From Aromatoleum diolicum (lineage in GTDB: Bacteria; Pseudomonadota; Gammaproteobacteria; Burkholderiales; Rhodocyclaceae), in NCBI RefSeq assembly GCF_012910955.1, contig NZ_WTVQ01000013.1, positions 51,233 to 115,232 on the forward strand: DNA of 64,000 bases. Direction: 5' to 3'. How positions within the stretch are numbered: position 1 is the stretch's first letter; each line of letters begins with the position of its first letter. Below the pieces are notes generated by a model. That model saw nothing but the letters and a program-made list of their open reading frames with translations. It was not told the origin of the DNA and did no database searches. Shown here in pieces: positions 55,399-64,000 of this stretch. The position numbers and the translations under genes were made by a program.

Positions 55399-56367
55399 AT
55401 GAAGGCCCTGGTAATTGAAGATACCGTGACGAGCGCTACCGTCGTCTGCCAACTGCTTGGCAAGATGGGGATCGAGTCCGTGCATGCCCGCGACGGTGCT
55501 TCGGGAATCGATGTGTTCAAGAGCGCGCGTCCGGACCTCATCTTGCTTGACATTGTCATGCCCGGACTGGATGGCTTCGAGGTGGCCCAACGCATTCGGC
55601 AGCTAGAGAAGGATGGCGAGTGGACGCCGATCATCTTTCTGTCAGCCAGGACCAGCGATGCGGATCTTGAACGCGGCATTGCCGTCGGCGGTGACGACTA
55701 CCTTGCCAAGCCGGTCTCCGAAGCGGTACTCAAGGCAAAAGTGCGTGCCATGCAGCGCATCGCGCAAATGCGCTACTCGTTGCTGGTACTGACCCGCAAG
55801 CTCGACGAGGCCAACCGTGATCTGACGCGCCTGTCCTCCTTCGACGGCCTGACGGGAATCGCCAACCGTCGCACCTTCGACACGGCCCTGTCGCGAGAAT
55901 GGCGACGCAGCGCGCGCGTCGGAGCACCGATTTCGCTTCTGGTCGCGGACGTCGATTGCTTCAAGCCGTTCAACGATGCCTACGGCCACCAGGTGGGCGA
56001 CAAATGCCTGAAAGCCGTCGCACAGGTGCTCGCGGGCAACTCGCGGCGGCCGGCTGATCTGGTCGCACGCTACGGCGGCGAGGAGTTCGCCGCCGTGCTT
56101 CCGGATACCGGAGAAGAGGGCGCGGCAATTGTCGCCGAAGCCATGCGCGAAGCGGTCGAAGCACTGGCCATCACCCACCGTTACTCGACCGCCGGAGCGG
56201 TGGTGACAGTCAGCATCGGGATTGCGACAATCACGCCGGACCGCAGCGATGACGGCGGCTTCGTGAGCCTGCTCAGCCGCGCTGACAAGGCGCTCTATCG
56301 TGCCAAACATGACGGCCGCAATTGCTGGCGGCTGACCAACTGCAACGATCTCGTCGCGCCCCAGTAA
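55399..56367 (+). CDS. Response regulator with GGDEF output (PleD/WspR-like)
   Basis: A 322-residue protein: receiver domain (1-120) with phospho-acceptor Asp51 in LILLDIVMPGLDG and the Lys of YLAKPVS, joined by a helix to a GGDEF domain (about 150-310). GGEEF is the active site and RxxD (RPAD) lies five residues before it, the inhibitory I-site. Phosphorylation should activate cyclic di-GMP synthesis by dimerisation. No sensor kinase is adjacent, so it is an orphan regulator. Confidence 0.9.
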   Translation: MKALVIEDTVTSATVVCQLLGKMGIESVHARDGASGIDVFKSARPDLILLDIVMPGLDGFEVAQRIRQLEKDGEWTPIIFLSARTSDADLERGIAVGGDDYLAKPVSEAVLKAKVRAMQRIAQMRYSLLVLTRKLDEANRDLTRLSSFDGLTGIANRRTFDTALSREWRRSARVGAPISLLVADVDCFKPFNDAYGHQVGDKCLKAVAQVLAGNSRRPADLVARYGGEEFAAVLPDTGEEGAAIVAEAMREAVEALAITHRYSTAGAVVTVSIGIATITPDRSDDGGFVSLLSRADKALYRAKHDGRNCWRLTNCNDLVAPQ

Positions 56368-56417
56368 GCATTCTCCCGTCTCGACGCATGGCACTCGTGG
56401 TCCGCCGCACAAGGCAT

Positions 56418-57209
56418 CTAGAACACGTCTTTCCACGCACGAAGCGCGGCAAAGCATTCACGCGGCCCGGGTGGCCGCGAGCCGCTGTGAGCCGTGACGG
56501 CGTCAACAAGCCCTGCCACGTCTGTGCGTAAAAACGGGTTGATCTGCTTTTCGCGCCCGATGCTGCTCGGCAGCGTCGGACGGCCTTCGCGGCGCAAGGC
56601 TTCGCATTCCGCCTGCCGGGCGTCGCGCGCTGCGTTCATCGGCTCCGCCGCACGGGAAAATGCCAGATTGGCCAGCGTGTACTCGTGGGCGCAGTACACG
56701 CCAGTGTCGTCGGGCAATTGCGCCATTCGCTGCAACGACGCATACATCTGGCCGGATGTCCCGCCGAGCAGGCGCCCGCAGCCGGCACTGAACAGGGTGT
56801 CGCCGGGGAACAGTACGCCCGGGGCGAGATAAGCGACGTGTGTACGTGTGTGACCGGGAATCTCGAGCACAGTGAACCGCTGGTCGAGTTCGTCGAGGAC
56901 GATTTCGTCGCCTTCCCTCACATGGCGGGTGATCGCCGGGATATCCTCTCCGGCGGGGCCGAGAACTTGCGGGCGATGGCGCGCCGCAAGCTCGGCAACA
57001 CCGCCGATGTGATCGTTATGGTGGTGGGTCACGAGAATCGCGCACAACTGCAAACCCTGCTGCTGCAATGCGGTCTCAACTACCGTGGCGTCGCCGGGGT
57101 CCACGACCGCGGCGAACCGACCGTGGCGCAGCAACCAGATGTAGTTATCGCGAAACGCAGGAAGAGGGATAATGTCGCCGCTGCGGATTTTTGAGTGCTG
57201 ATTGTTCAT
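56418..57209 (-). CDS. gloB: Hydroxyacylglutathione hydrolase (glyoxalase II)
   Basis: A 263-residue metallo-beta-lactamase-fold enzyme that hydrolyses S-lactoylglutathione to lactate, the second glyoxalase step. THHHNDH at 61-67 is the binuclear zinc motif, PGHTRTH the next ligand segment and FPGDTLFSAGCGR follows. ATG 57209 has GAGG upstream. It diverges from yafS, and their start codons overlap within one CATG. The same gloB/yafS-rnhA-dnaQ order exists in E. coli. Confidence 0.94.
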   Translation of the reverse strand: MNNQHSKIRSGDIIPLPAFRDNYIWLLRHGRFAAVVDPGDATVVETALQQQGLQLCAILVTHHHNDHIGGVAELAARHRPQVLGPAGEDIPAITRHVREGDEIVLDELDQRFTVLEIPGHTRTHVAYLAPGVLFPGDTLFSAGCGRLLGGTSGQMYASLQRMAQLPDDTGVYCAHEYTLANLAFSRAAEPMNAARDARQAECEALRREGRPTLPSSIGREKQINPFLRTDVAGLVDAVTAHSGSRPPGPRECFAALRAWKDVF

Positions 57210-57948
57210 GTCCATCCTCAGTCTGTCGGACTGGCTTGAAACGCCGCAGGGACAATACCTGTTGCGGTGGGAGCAGGCCAAGTTCGATCTCATGGTAGCC
57301 GACATTTTCGGCTACAACGCGGTTCAGATCGGTTTGCCGGAACACGATTTCCTGCGCGGCAACCGCATTCCGTTCCGCTTCCACTGCGCACGCTTCGGCG
57401 ATACCGCGGTGATGGCGAACGCCGATGCCTTGCCGTTTGCAACGGCCAGTCTCGATCTGGTTCTGCTGCCGCATGTGCTGGAATTTTCGCGCCATCCGCA
57501 CCAGGTGCTGCGCGAGGTCGAGCGGGTGCTGGTGCCCGAGGGCAGCGTCATTATCAGCGGTTTCAACCCCTTCAGTCTGTGGGGACTGCGCCGTCTGGCG
57601 GCGCGCAAACATGGTGCATATCCGTGGCGCGGACAATATTTGTCGGTGGGGCGGACCAAGGACTGGCTGGCGTTGCTGGGATTCGAAACGCAATCGGGCA
57701 GCTTCGGCTGCTATGCCCCGGCATTCAATCAGACCAGATGGCTGGAACGCTGTGGTTTCATGGACAAGGCGGGTGACCGCTGGTGGCCGATCTGCGGCGG
57801 CGCCTACATTTTGCAGGGCATCAAGCGGGTGCAGGGAATGCGCCTGATAACTCCGAACTGGCGCGACAACCGTGCGTCGGCGAAACGCCTTTCACCGGTG
57901 GCCCAGCGCGGTCGTCAGGTGACGGGCGTCATACAGAAAGAGAAATAG
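57208..57948 (+). CDS. yafS: YafS-like SAM-dependent methyltransferase
   Basis: A 246-residue class I methyltransferase-like protein. Motifs are degenerate: the SAM-loop region is weak, but ADALPFATASLDLVLLPHVLEF and VIISGFNPFSLWGLRRL match YafS from the E. coli gloB-yafS-rnhA-dnaQ locus. Substrate unknown. ATG 57208 shares two bases with the gloB start; a TTG at 57202 is an alternative. Its stop abuts the rnhA start, forming TAGATG. Confidence 0.85.
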   Translation: MSILSLSDWLETPQGQYLLRWEQAKFDLMVADIFGYNAVQIGLPEHDFLRGNRIPFRFHCARFGDTAVMANADALPFATASLDLVLLPHVLEFSRHPHQVLREVERVLVPEGSVIISGFNPFSLWGLRRLAARKHGAYPWRGQYLSVGRTKDWLALLGFETQSGSFGCYAPAFNQTRWLERCGFMDKAGDRWWPICGGAYILQGIKRVQGMRLITPNWRDNRASAKRLSPVAQRGRQVTGVIQKEK

Positions 57949-58416
57949 ATGGAAGAAGGCGAGAAAGTCGAAATATTTACCGACGGCGCGTGCAGTGGTA
58001 ATCCGGGGCCCGGCGGCTGGGGGGCGATCCTGCGCACTGACGAGCATGAGAAGGAAATATGGGGTGGCGAGCCGCATACCACCAACAACCGCATGGAGCT
58101 GCTGGCGGTGATCCGCGCACTCGAACTGCTCAAGCGCCCGGTGTGCGCGCGGGTGCATACCGACAGCCAGTACGTGCAGAAGGGCATCTCCGAGTGGATT
58201 CACGGCTGGAAGGCGCGTGGGTGGAAAACCGCGTCGCGCGAACCGGTCAAGAACGCCGACCTGTGGCGCGCCCTCGACGAGGCAGCCAGTCGGCACAAGG
58301 TAGCGTGGCTCTGGGTGCGCGGACACGCCGGCCATGTCGAAAACGAGCGCGCCGATGCTCTCGCACGCAAGGGCGTCGAAGCCGTGCGTGCGCGTGGCGT
58401 GACGGTCGAAGGCTGA
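57949..58416 (+). CDS. rnhA: Ribonuclease HI
   Basis: A 155-residue RNase HI that degrades RNA in RNA/DNA hybrids. [17 protein letters not shown] has the first catalytic Asp (12), [10 protein letters not shown] the Glu, HTDSQYV the next Asp and ENERADALA the last Asp: the complete DEDD site. GHAGHVENE is the flexible His loop. The ATG follows the yafS stop without a gap. It is followed by dnaQ after 45 bases. Confidence 0.96.
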   Translation: MEEGEKVEIFTDGACSGNPGPGGWGAILRTDEHEKEIWGGEPHTTNNRMELLAVIRALELLKRPVCARVHTDSQYVQKGISEWIHGWKARGWKTASREPVKNADLWRALDEAASRHKVAWLWVRGHAGHVENERADALARKGVEAVRARGVTVEG

Positions 58417-58461
58417 TCGCGGCCGCGACCGATTCAAGCGAAATACCGAGGACACCCCCCC

Positions 58462-59187
58462 TTGAGACAGATTGTTCTGGATACCGAAACCACTGGCCTG
58501 GATTGGCGCAATGGTGACCGCGTGATCGAAATCGGCTGTGTGGAGTTGCTTAATCGCAACCTGACCGGTAGCCACTATCACGTCTATATCAACCCGGAAC
58601 GCGGCATCGACGCCGAAGCGGTGGCCGTGCACGGCATCACCGAGGACTTTCTCACCGACAAGCCGAAATTCCGTGACATCGTCGACGGGTTCGAAGCCTT
58701 CGTACGCGATGCGGAGCTGGTGATCCACAACGCCAACTTCGACGTCGGCTTCCTGAACCACGAACTGTCACTGCTGGGTCGCGCCAAACTCGACGTGCTG
58801 TGTGCAGGCGTGGTCGATACGCTCAGGATGGCCAAGGAACAGAATCCAGGCAAAAAGGCGTCTCTGGATGCCCTGTGCGACCGCTTCGAGATCAACAACT
58901 CGGCGCGCACATTGCACGGGGCCTTGCTCGATGCCGAACTCCTCGCCGACGTTTATCTGGCGATGACGCGCGGTCAGGAAAGCCTGATCATGACGCTCGA
59001 AGAACCCGTGCCGGGTAGCGCCGAGGCGGGCGGCGTCTTGGTCGAGCGGCCACCGCTGGCGGTGCTGCGTGCGTCCGACGAGGAGCTCGCCGAGCACGCG
59101 CGCGTACTTCAGGACATCGTCAAGGCGACGAAGGGAAGCTGCCTGTGGATTCCTCCGGCGTCCGAAGCCGGGGCGCCTGCCGGCTGA
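58462..59187 (+). CDS. dnaQ: DNA polymerase III epsilon subunit
   Basis: A 241-residue proofreading 3'-5' exonuclease of the replicative polymerase. DTETTGL (Asp7, Glu9) is ExoI, HNANFDVGFLNHEL ExoII, and HGALLDAELLADVYL ExoIII with the catalytic His. The C-terminal tail binds the alpha subunit. TTG at 58462 is the only start giving the usual MRQIVLDTETTGL (M from TTG), with GAGG 10 bases upstream. RnhA-DnaQ adjacency is widely conserved. Confidence 0.94.
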   Translation: MRQIVLDTETTGLDWRNGDRVIEIGCVELLNRNLTGSHYHVYINPERGIDAEAVAVHGITEDFLTDKPKFRDIVDGFEAFVRDAELVIHNANFDVGFLNHELSLLGRAKLDVLCAGVVDTLRMAKEQNPGKKASLDALCDRFEINNSARTLHGALLDAELLADVYLAMTRGQESLIMTLEEPVPGSAEAGGVLVERPPLAVLRASDEELAEHARVLQDIVKATKGSCLWIPPASEAGAPAG

Positions 59188-59200
59188 CGCCGCTCGCAAT

Positions 59201-59228
59201 CCTTGCCGGCGGCGAGGTTGCGGCAAGG
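59201..59228. terminator. Hairpin between converging dnaQ and spermidine-synthase-like genes
   Basis: CCTTGCCG (59201-59208) and CGGCAAGG (59221-59228) form an 8-bp perfect stem with a 12-base loop in the gap between two gene ends. No T-run. Possible bidirectional terminator. Confidence 0.4.
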
Positions 59229-59229
59229 T

Positions 59230-59985
59230 CTACAGGATCAGCCGGCCCCCCGGCAGACTGCCCGCCTGTTCCAGGCGCGTGACGGTCGGACCGAGGTCCA
59301 GACCCGTCCTATCCTTCAGCGCGCGGGCGCGCTCGCGCAGTTCCGCCAGCGGCACTTCGATGCGCTCGCCCTCGGCGCCGAAAGCCACGACGTTGCCGCT
59401 GTCGCAGGACGGAAAAGCGATCGCGCGATCGTCGAACGCCGTGATGATGCGCTCGACACTCGCGCGAAAACCGCGCGAGCGTCCGAACAGGTTCACCGAC
59501 ATCAGCCCTTTTCCCGACAATCGCGCCCGCACCGCCTGATAGAACGGGGAGGTGTCGAGCGCGCCGGCGCGCGCATGGCGATCGAAACCGTCGACCAGGA
59601 TCAGGTCGAAATGGCGCTCGGTCTCCATCACGTAGCGTGCGCCGTCGCCGACATGGATCGCCAGCCTCGCATCCTCGTCCGGCAGCTTGAAGAACTGGCG
59701 CGCGGCGGCGACGACGCGCGGTTCGATCTCGACGACCTGAATGCGTGCCTGCGGGCAGTGATGATGCACAAAACGCGTGAGCGACGCAGCGCCGAGGCCG
59801 ATCAGCAGCGCACTGCGCGGCCATTCGTCGGCATCGCGTAGCAACAGGCCCGCCATCATCTCGCGCGTGTAGGCAAGTTCCAGCGCATAGGGTCGCCGGA
59901 TGCGCATCGCCCCTTGGATCCATTCCGAACCGAAGTGCAGATAGCGCACGCCGGCGTCTTCGCTGATGTCGATGGGCGTGCTCAT
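59230..59985 (-). CDS. Spermidine-synthase-like methyltransferase-fold protein
   Basis: A 251-residue protein with the SpeE/spermidine synthase fold: [20 protein letters not shown] is the nucleotide-binding loop, [16 protein letters not shown] motif II, and [24 protein letters not shown] motif III with the DxxD-like acidic stretch. The N-terminal polyamine-gate domain is short, so this may not make spermidine. Its ATG overlaps the mutS stop (ATGA), so it is co-expressed with mutS. Substrate unknown. Confidence 0.8.
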   Translation of the reverse strand: MSTPIDISEDAGVRYLHFGSEWIQGAMRIRRPYALELAYTREMMAGLLLRDADEWPRSALLIGLGAASLTRFVHHHCPQARIQVVEIEPRVVAAARQFFKLPDEDARLAIHVGDGARYVMETERHFDLILVDGFDRHARAGALDTSPFYQAVRARLSGKGLMSVNLFGRSRGFRASVERIITAFDDRAIAFPSCDSGNVVAFGAEGERIEVPLAELRERARALKDRTGLDLGPTVTRLEQAGSLPGGRLIL

Positions 59986-62606
59986 GCGGTCATCCGTTTC
60001 AATGCATAGAGATGCTCCAGCGCTTCACGCGGGCTAAGGCTGTCCGGATCGATCTCGGCCAGAGCGGTCAGCGCGGGATGCGACAAGGTTTCGCTCTCCG
60101 GTTCCGGCAGGGCGGCAAACAGATCGGCCTGCGGGCCGGCGCCGACCTCGCGATTTTCCAGCGCGCGCAGACGCCGCTTGGCATCGCGGATCACCGAGCC
60201 GGGAATGCCGGCCAGGGCAGCGACCTCGATCCCGTAGCTCTGGCTCGCCGGACCTTCCTCGACCGCATGCAGGAAGACGATGCGATGGGCGTGCTCGACG
60301 GCGTCCAGATGCACGTTGGCGCACTCGGGATAGTCGCCGTTGAGGCGCGTGAGCTCGAAGTAATGCGTCGAGAACAGCGTCAGGCAGCCGTTTTTCTCCA
60401 GCAGGTGGCGCGCGATCGCGAACGCCAGTGCGAGACCATCGAAGGTCGAGGTGCCGCGCCCGATCTCGTCCATCAGCACGAGACTTTGTCCGGTGGCACC
60501 ATGCAGAATCGCCGAGGCCTCGGTCATCTCGACCATGAAGGTCGAACGCCCGGAGGCGAGGTCGTCGGAGGCCCCGATGCGTGTGAAGATCGCATCCATC
60601 GGCCCGATGCGTGCCGACTGCGCAGGCACGAAGGCGCCGACATGGGCCAGCAGGGCGATCAGCGCGACCTGCCGCATGAAAGTCGATTTACCGCCCATAT
60701 TCGGGCCGGTAATCATCAGCATGCGCCGCGTCGGCGCGAGGTTACAGTCGTTCGGGATGAAATTCTCGACTTGCCGCTCGACTACCGGGTGGCGTCCGCC
60801 GACGATGTCCATGCCCGGCTGGTCCGAAAACCGCGGACAGACATAGCCATAGCGCACCGCCGCCTCGCCGAACGCCGCCAGGCCGTCGAGACTAGCGAGC
60901 GCCTGGGCAATGTGCTGCAGCGTCGGGATGTGGGCGGCGAGATTTTCCAGCAGCGCTTCGTAGAGCAGTTTCTCGCGTGCCAGCGCACGCTCCTGCGCGG
61001 ACAGCGCCTTGTCCTCGAATGCCTTGAGTTCGGGCGTGATGTAGCGTTCGGCGTTCTTCAGCGTCTGGCGGCGGCGGTAATCATCCGGCACCTTGCCAGT
61101 GTTCGCATGACTGACCTCGATGTAAAAGCCATGCACCTTGTTGAATTCGACCTTGAGGGTCGCGATCCCGCTGCGTTCGCGCTCGCGCGCTTCCAGTGCC
61201 AACAGGAACTCGCCGCAATTGGTCTGGATACCACGCAGTTCGTCGAGGTCGGCGTCGAAACCCGCCGCGATCACGCCGCCGTCGCGCACCGCCGCGGCGG
61301 GCTCCGGCGCCACCGCGCGCAGTAGCAGGTCCAATGCGACATCTGGCACGTCCAGCGCCGCGAGCAGTGCCGCCAGCAACGCGGCCTGCGGACGGTCCAG
61401 GGCAGCATGCAGTTCGGGCAGGCGCGCAAGGCTGTCGCGGAGCGCCGCCAGGTCGCGTGGGCGGGCGCTGCGCAGTGCGATGCGTGCGGTGATGCGGTCG
61501 ATGTCCGCCACGCCACGCAGCGCTGCGCGGGTGTCGGCGAGCATCCTCGCGTCACCACCCGTTTCGGCTCCGATCAACTCGCCGACTGCCCCATGGCGCG
61601 CGGCGGCCAGTGTCCGGTCGCGCAGCGGGTGATGCAGCGCATGGCGCAACCAGCGCGTGCCCATGCTGGTGATGCAGGTATCGAGCAGGGAGAGCAGGGT
61701 GGGTGAGGCCTCGCCGCGCAGTGTTTCGGTCAGTTCCAGATTGCGCCGGGTCGCGGCATCGAGGCGCAGGTACTCGGCCTCACGCTCGACCTTCAAGCCG
61801 GTTACGTGCTCCAGACTCTGGCGTTGCGTGCTGCGTGCATAGTCGAACAAGGCCGCCGCGGCTCCCAAGGCCACCGGCAGTCCCTCGACACCGAAACCCG
61901 TCAGGTCGCGCGTACCGAAATGCCCGGTCAAGAGGCGCTCGCCGGTTTCCCCGTCGAACTGCCAGTCTGCCAGCCGCCGCAATACCGGCGACAGCGTCTC
62001 GAGCAGCGGCAACGCGAGCCCGCCGGGCGCCAGCACCTCGGCCGGGCGCAGGCGCTCGAACTGAGTCTGTAACTGCTCTGCCGGACATTCCATGACCCGC
62101 AGATCGCCGTTCGCCAGGTTCAGCCATGCGAGCCCCAGCACGCCGCGATGCAGGTTCGCCGCCAGCAGCAGCGAGTCCGAACGGTCGTCGAGGAGTGCCG
62201 CATCGGTCAGCGTGCCGGGCGTAACGATGCGGCTCACAGCCCGTTCCATCGGCCCCTTGGTCGCACCGGGATCACCGATCTGCTCGGCAATCACCACCGA
62301 CTCGCCGAGCTTGACGAGGCGTGCGAGGTACTGTTCGACAGCGTGGAAGGGCACGCCCGCCATCTTGATCGGTTGGCCGGCCGACTGACCACGGGTCGTG
62401 AGGGTGATATCGAGCAGCCGCGCCGCCTTTTCGGCGTCGCCAAAGAATAGCTCGTAGAAATCGCCCATTCGGTAGAACAACAGCGTGTCCGGATGCTGGG
62501 CTTTGATCCCGAGGTACTGCTGCATCATTGGAGTGTGGCCACTCGCCTCAATGCTGTCACCGCCCTGTTTTTGCGCGGAAATTACATCTATGTCTTTGAG
62601 TTTCAT
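59982..62606 (-). CDS. mutS: DNA mismatch repair protein MutS
   Basis: An 874-residue MutS that recognises mismatches and starts methyl-directed repair. GDFYELF near residue 48 has the Phe-x-Glu mismatch wedge, [13 protein letters not shown] near 639 is Walker A, and [12 protein letters not shown] follows with helix-turn-helix and clamp end. The first 20 residues ([14 protein letters not shown]...) are unlike the usual start before HTPMMQQYL, and no ribosome site precedes the ATG. It lies directly beside an integrated element. Confidence 0.94.
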   Translation of the reverse strand: MKLKDIDVISAQKQGGDSIEASGHTPMMQQYLGIKAQHPDTLLFYRMGDFYELFFGDAEKAARLLDITLTTRGQSAGQPIKMAGVPFHAVEQYLARLVKLGESVVIAEQIGDPGATKGPMERAVSRIVTPGTLTDAALLDDRSDSLLLAANLHRGVLGLAWLNLANGDLRVMECPAEQLQTQFERLRPAEVLAPGGLALPLLETLSPVLRRLADWQFDGETGERLLTGHFGTRDLTGFGVEGLPVALGAAAALFDYARSTQRQSLEHVTGLKVEREAEYLRLDAATRRNLELTETLRGEASPTLLSLLDTCITSMGTRWLRHALHHPLRDRTLAAARHGAVGELIGAETGGDARMLADTRAALRGVADIDRITARIALRSARPRDLAALRDSLARLPELHAALDRPQAALLAALLAALDVPDVALDLLLRAVAPEPAAAVRDGGVIAAGFDADLDELRGIQTNCGEFLLALEARERERSGIATLKVEFNKVHGFYIEVSHANTGKVPDDYRRRQTLKNAERYITPELKAFEDKALSAQERALAREKLLYEALLENLAAHIPTLQHIAQALASLDGLAAFGEAAVRYGYVCPRFSDQPGMDIVGGRHPVVERQVENFIPNDCNLAPTRRMLMITGPNMGGKSTFMRQVALIALLAHVGAFVPAQSARIGPMDAIFTRIGASDDLASGRSTFMVEMTEASAILHGATGQSLVLMDEIGRGTSTFDGLALAFAIARHLLEKNGCLTLFSTHYFELTRLNGDYPECANVHLDAVEHAHRIVFLHAVEEGPASQSYGIEVAALAGIPGSVIRDAKRRLRALENREVGAGPQADLFAALPEPESETLSHPALTALAEIDPDSLSPREALEHLYALKRMTA

Positions 62607-62625
62607 TATGTTTTGCGTTCGATGC

Positions 62626-62650
62626 CGTCGTTGATCTTAACGTAACGACG
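62626..62650. other. Inverted repeat resembling a recombinase core site beside mutS
   Basis: CGTCGTT (62626-62632) and AACGACG (62644-62650) flank an 11-base spacer, 20 bases upstream of the mutS ATG. Tyrosine recombinase core sites have such short inverted arms, although the spacer is usually 6-8 bases. It could be the attachment core of the element that carries the neighbouring integrase. Confidence 0.35.
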
Positions 62651-62656
62651 CCTAAA

Positions 62657-62676
62657 TAAACTTGCCTAAACTTGCC
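62657..62676. repeat. Tandem 10-bp repeat in the mutS-integrase gap
   Basis: TAAACTTGCC occurs twice without a gap, at 62657-62666 and 62667-62676. It may be an integrase or excision-factor binding site; it may also be chance. Confidence 0.5.
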
Positions 62677-62707
62677 AGTTTGGCGTAACTTTTCGAGCGT
62701 GATTTTC

Positions 62708-63280
62708 AAAAGCTACGCCGAGTTCCGTTTTGGATGTTGACGCCGCCTCGGTACTTGAAAAAAAGCTACGCCGGGGCCCCATGTCATTCGACGCCCGCGA
62801 CATCAAATTACTTCCGGTTGGCGAGCATCTTACCAGCCCTGACTTCCCGGGCCTCCGGATCACCGCGAGTGCTGGCGGGCGATCGTGGATCTACCGCTAT
62901 AAGAGTCCGGTTGATGGACGAATGCGTCAGACCAAGCTCGGGAAGTGGCCGGCGATGTCGGTTCATGCAGCGATCGCGGCGTGGGAGCAGGTGCGCCTGG
63001 GGCGAGAAGGCGGTGTTGATCCCGCCCTCATAGCGAAGGCCGCGAGGGAGGATGCCCGCAGGCAACTCGAGCAGCGGCGACTGGCTGCGGAGCGAGAGGC
63101 CTACACCGTGGCCAAGGTCTGTGACGATTATTACCTTGGGCACGTGCGCCTGTCGCGGGCGCGGAAGGGGGCGACGGAGGTCCGCCGCATGTTCGATTCG
63201 ATGCTCGGCGGAACGGCCGGCATACCTGCGGCGGAGCTGACCCGCGCGCAGGCGTTCGATCTGATCAAAAGCTACGCCGA
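62708..63280 (+). repeat. Repeated AAAAGCTACGCCG motif in and before the integrase gene
   Basis: AAAAGCTACGCCGAGT is found at 62708-62723 and again at 63265-63280 inside the integrase gene. The first 13 bases also occur at 62761-62773. Copies upstream of the gene could be arm-type sites for the integrase. Confidence 0.55.
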
Positions 63281-63908
63281 GTCGGCGCCAGTGCAGGCGT
63301 CAAAGCTTCGTGCCGAGTTGGGGGCGGCGTGGGATTACGCGATTGACTCTGGCCGTCTGCCCGAGACTGCAGCGAACTGGTGGCGGCTCATTCTGCGTGG
63401 GAAGATCCAATCGAAGGGCAAGAAGATCTCCGGAAAAAATGTCGGCACTGTCAAACGAGTGCTGTCCGGAGAGGAGGTCGGCACGTTGATCCGATGGCTG
63501 CCGAACTTCACCGCACTGGTCGAGGACGTACTCACGCTGTACCTGTGGACGGGCACGCGCGGCGCAGAGATTTGTGGGATGCGCGGCGCCGAAGTCACGC
63601 GCGAGGCGGACGGTCTGTGGTGGTGGACCATCCCGAAGGCGCGTACGAAAAACGCGCGGCACGCAAACGCTTCTGACTTGCGGGTGCCATTGTATGGCCG
63701 GGCGCGGAACGTAGTGTTTCGGCGTCGTGAGCGTTTCGGCGACGGATTCCTGTTCCCTGCGAGAACCAAGGACGTGCGACCGGTCGAGCAGAAGACGGTG
63801 CAGGTAGCGGTCTATTACCACCAGCCATACAGCCAGACGACGCCAAACGTTCAGCGTTCCCGGCTGCCGATAAGTAAGCGTCCGGTCTGCACCGCCTTTT
63901 TCCCGTGA
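62781..63908 (+). pseudogene. Tyrosine recombinase (phage/island integrase), 3' truncated
   Basis: A 375-codon integrase of the P4-like type with the DUF4102 N-terminal domain (about 1-90, GLRITASAGGRSWIYRYK). The core-binding domain is about 110-215. The catalytic Arg is in GTRGAEICGMR near residue 260 and Lys follows (IPKARTKNARH). The protein breaks off after RLPI: the expected HDLRRT box, late His and Tyr nucleophile are absent and replaced by SKRPVCTAFFP. It is therefore inactive as read. The break coincides with a likely insertion-sequence end. Confidence 0.8.
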
Positions 63909-64000
63909 TCTAGATCGCCCAAAGTGGTGCCCACCAAATTTCTGGTGGGGACCACTTTGGCCACGAATGGCATCACCCGGGTGACCCGCAAGGGGCGCCC
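63874..64000. mobile_element. Left end of a probable IS66-family insertion sequence, cut by window edge
   Basis: GTAAGCGTCCGGTCTGCACC at 63874-63893 has the GTAAGCG start of IS66-family inverted repeats, and it begins exactly where the integrase loses similarity to its family. IS66 elements make 8-bp target duplications, so the preceding bases GCCGATAA (63866-63873) are the expected target copy. The other end lies beyond the window. A frame reading TRVTRKGRP runs to the edge. Confidence 0.55.
63919..63960. repeat. Long inverted repeat inside the mobile element end
   Basis: CCAAAGTGGTGCCCACCA (63919-63936) and its near-exact complement at 63943-63960 (17 of 18 pair) surround a 6-base loop. 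It is one of the longest hairpins in the window. It could block read-through transcription into the transposase genes. Confidence 0.7.

Overview
This is a GC-rich window from a denitrifying betaproteobacterium. Gene content and order (nosZ before nosR, bioAFHCD, bamA-skp-lpxD-fabZ-lpxA-lpxB-rnhB, gloB/yafS-rnhA-dnaQ) point to the Rhodocyclales, the Azoarcus/Aromatoleum/Thauera group. That placement is inferred from gene content and protein style, not from a marker comparison. Almost all of it is ordinary chromosome. The last ~1.4 kb is a mobile-element boundary. No tRNA, rRNA or CRISPR array was seen.

Layout. 0-6.4 kb (+): the 3' end of bamA, then skp and lipid A genes (lpxD, fabZ, lpxA, lpxB), rnhB, a CopD-like membrane protein and a TrmH-family RNA methyltransferase. 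6.5-11.2 kb (-): a complete, tightly overlapping biotin operon bioA-F-H-C-D, divergent from yaaA and an M14 carboxypeptidase. 13.4-17.3 kb (-): aroG-serB, then a peroxide/oxygen detoxification set with a rubredoxin reductase, a free rubredoxin and a rubrerythrin without its own rubredoxin domain. 17.6-29.3 kb: the denitrification block. It holds a lipoprotein cytochrome c (+) and, on the minus strand, nosZ, then nosR-orf-nosD-nosF-nosY-nosL-orf-orf, and upstream a hemerythrin/DUF2249/polytopic membrane protein operon. 29.4-43.5 kb: BaiN-like flavoprotein, giant DUF748/AsmA-like protein, phhB, an O-acetylhomoserine sulfhydrylase, a Cys-rich orphan, a pabB-pabC fusion, a PAS-GGDEF protein and dnaE2. 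43.6-50.5 kb: yaiI, an M61 peptidase, a MATE transporter and lexA-imuA-imuB. 50.6-62.6 kb: bcp-slyD, a double-ATPase peptide ABC protein, mltD, a receiver-GGDEF regulator, gloB/yafS-rnhA-dnaQ, a spermidine-synthase-like protein and mutS. 62.6-64 kb: an integrase cut short by what looks like the end of an IS66-family element.

How it works together. Four promoters in the denitrification block (cytochrome c, nosR, nosZ, hemerythrin operon) each carry an FNR/Dnr-type palindrome. In three of them its centre lies exactly 41.5 bases before the start site predicted from a TAGnnT -10 element; the fourth, with a perfect consensus palindrome, is one base off. This argues for one oxygen/NO-responsive regulon for N2O reduction. 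nosZ has its own terminator, so it is a separate unit from the nosR maturation operon. NosZ and the co-regulated cytochrome c share a lipobox-like LSAC and an Ala/Pro linker, which suggests both may be tethered to the membrane. LexA boxes precede lexA-imuA-imuB and dnaE2, a split SOS mutagenesis cassette.

Other points worth attention: a 122-bp intergenic element duplicated in tandem with DnaA-box-like motifs (44.06-44.31 kb), a three-copy heptamer between bioA and yaaA, overlapping divergent start codons of gloB and yafS, and an element inserted directly against the 5' end of mutS.
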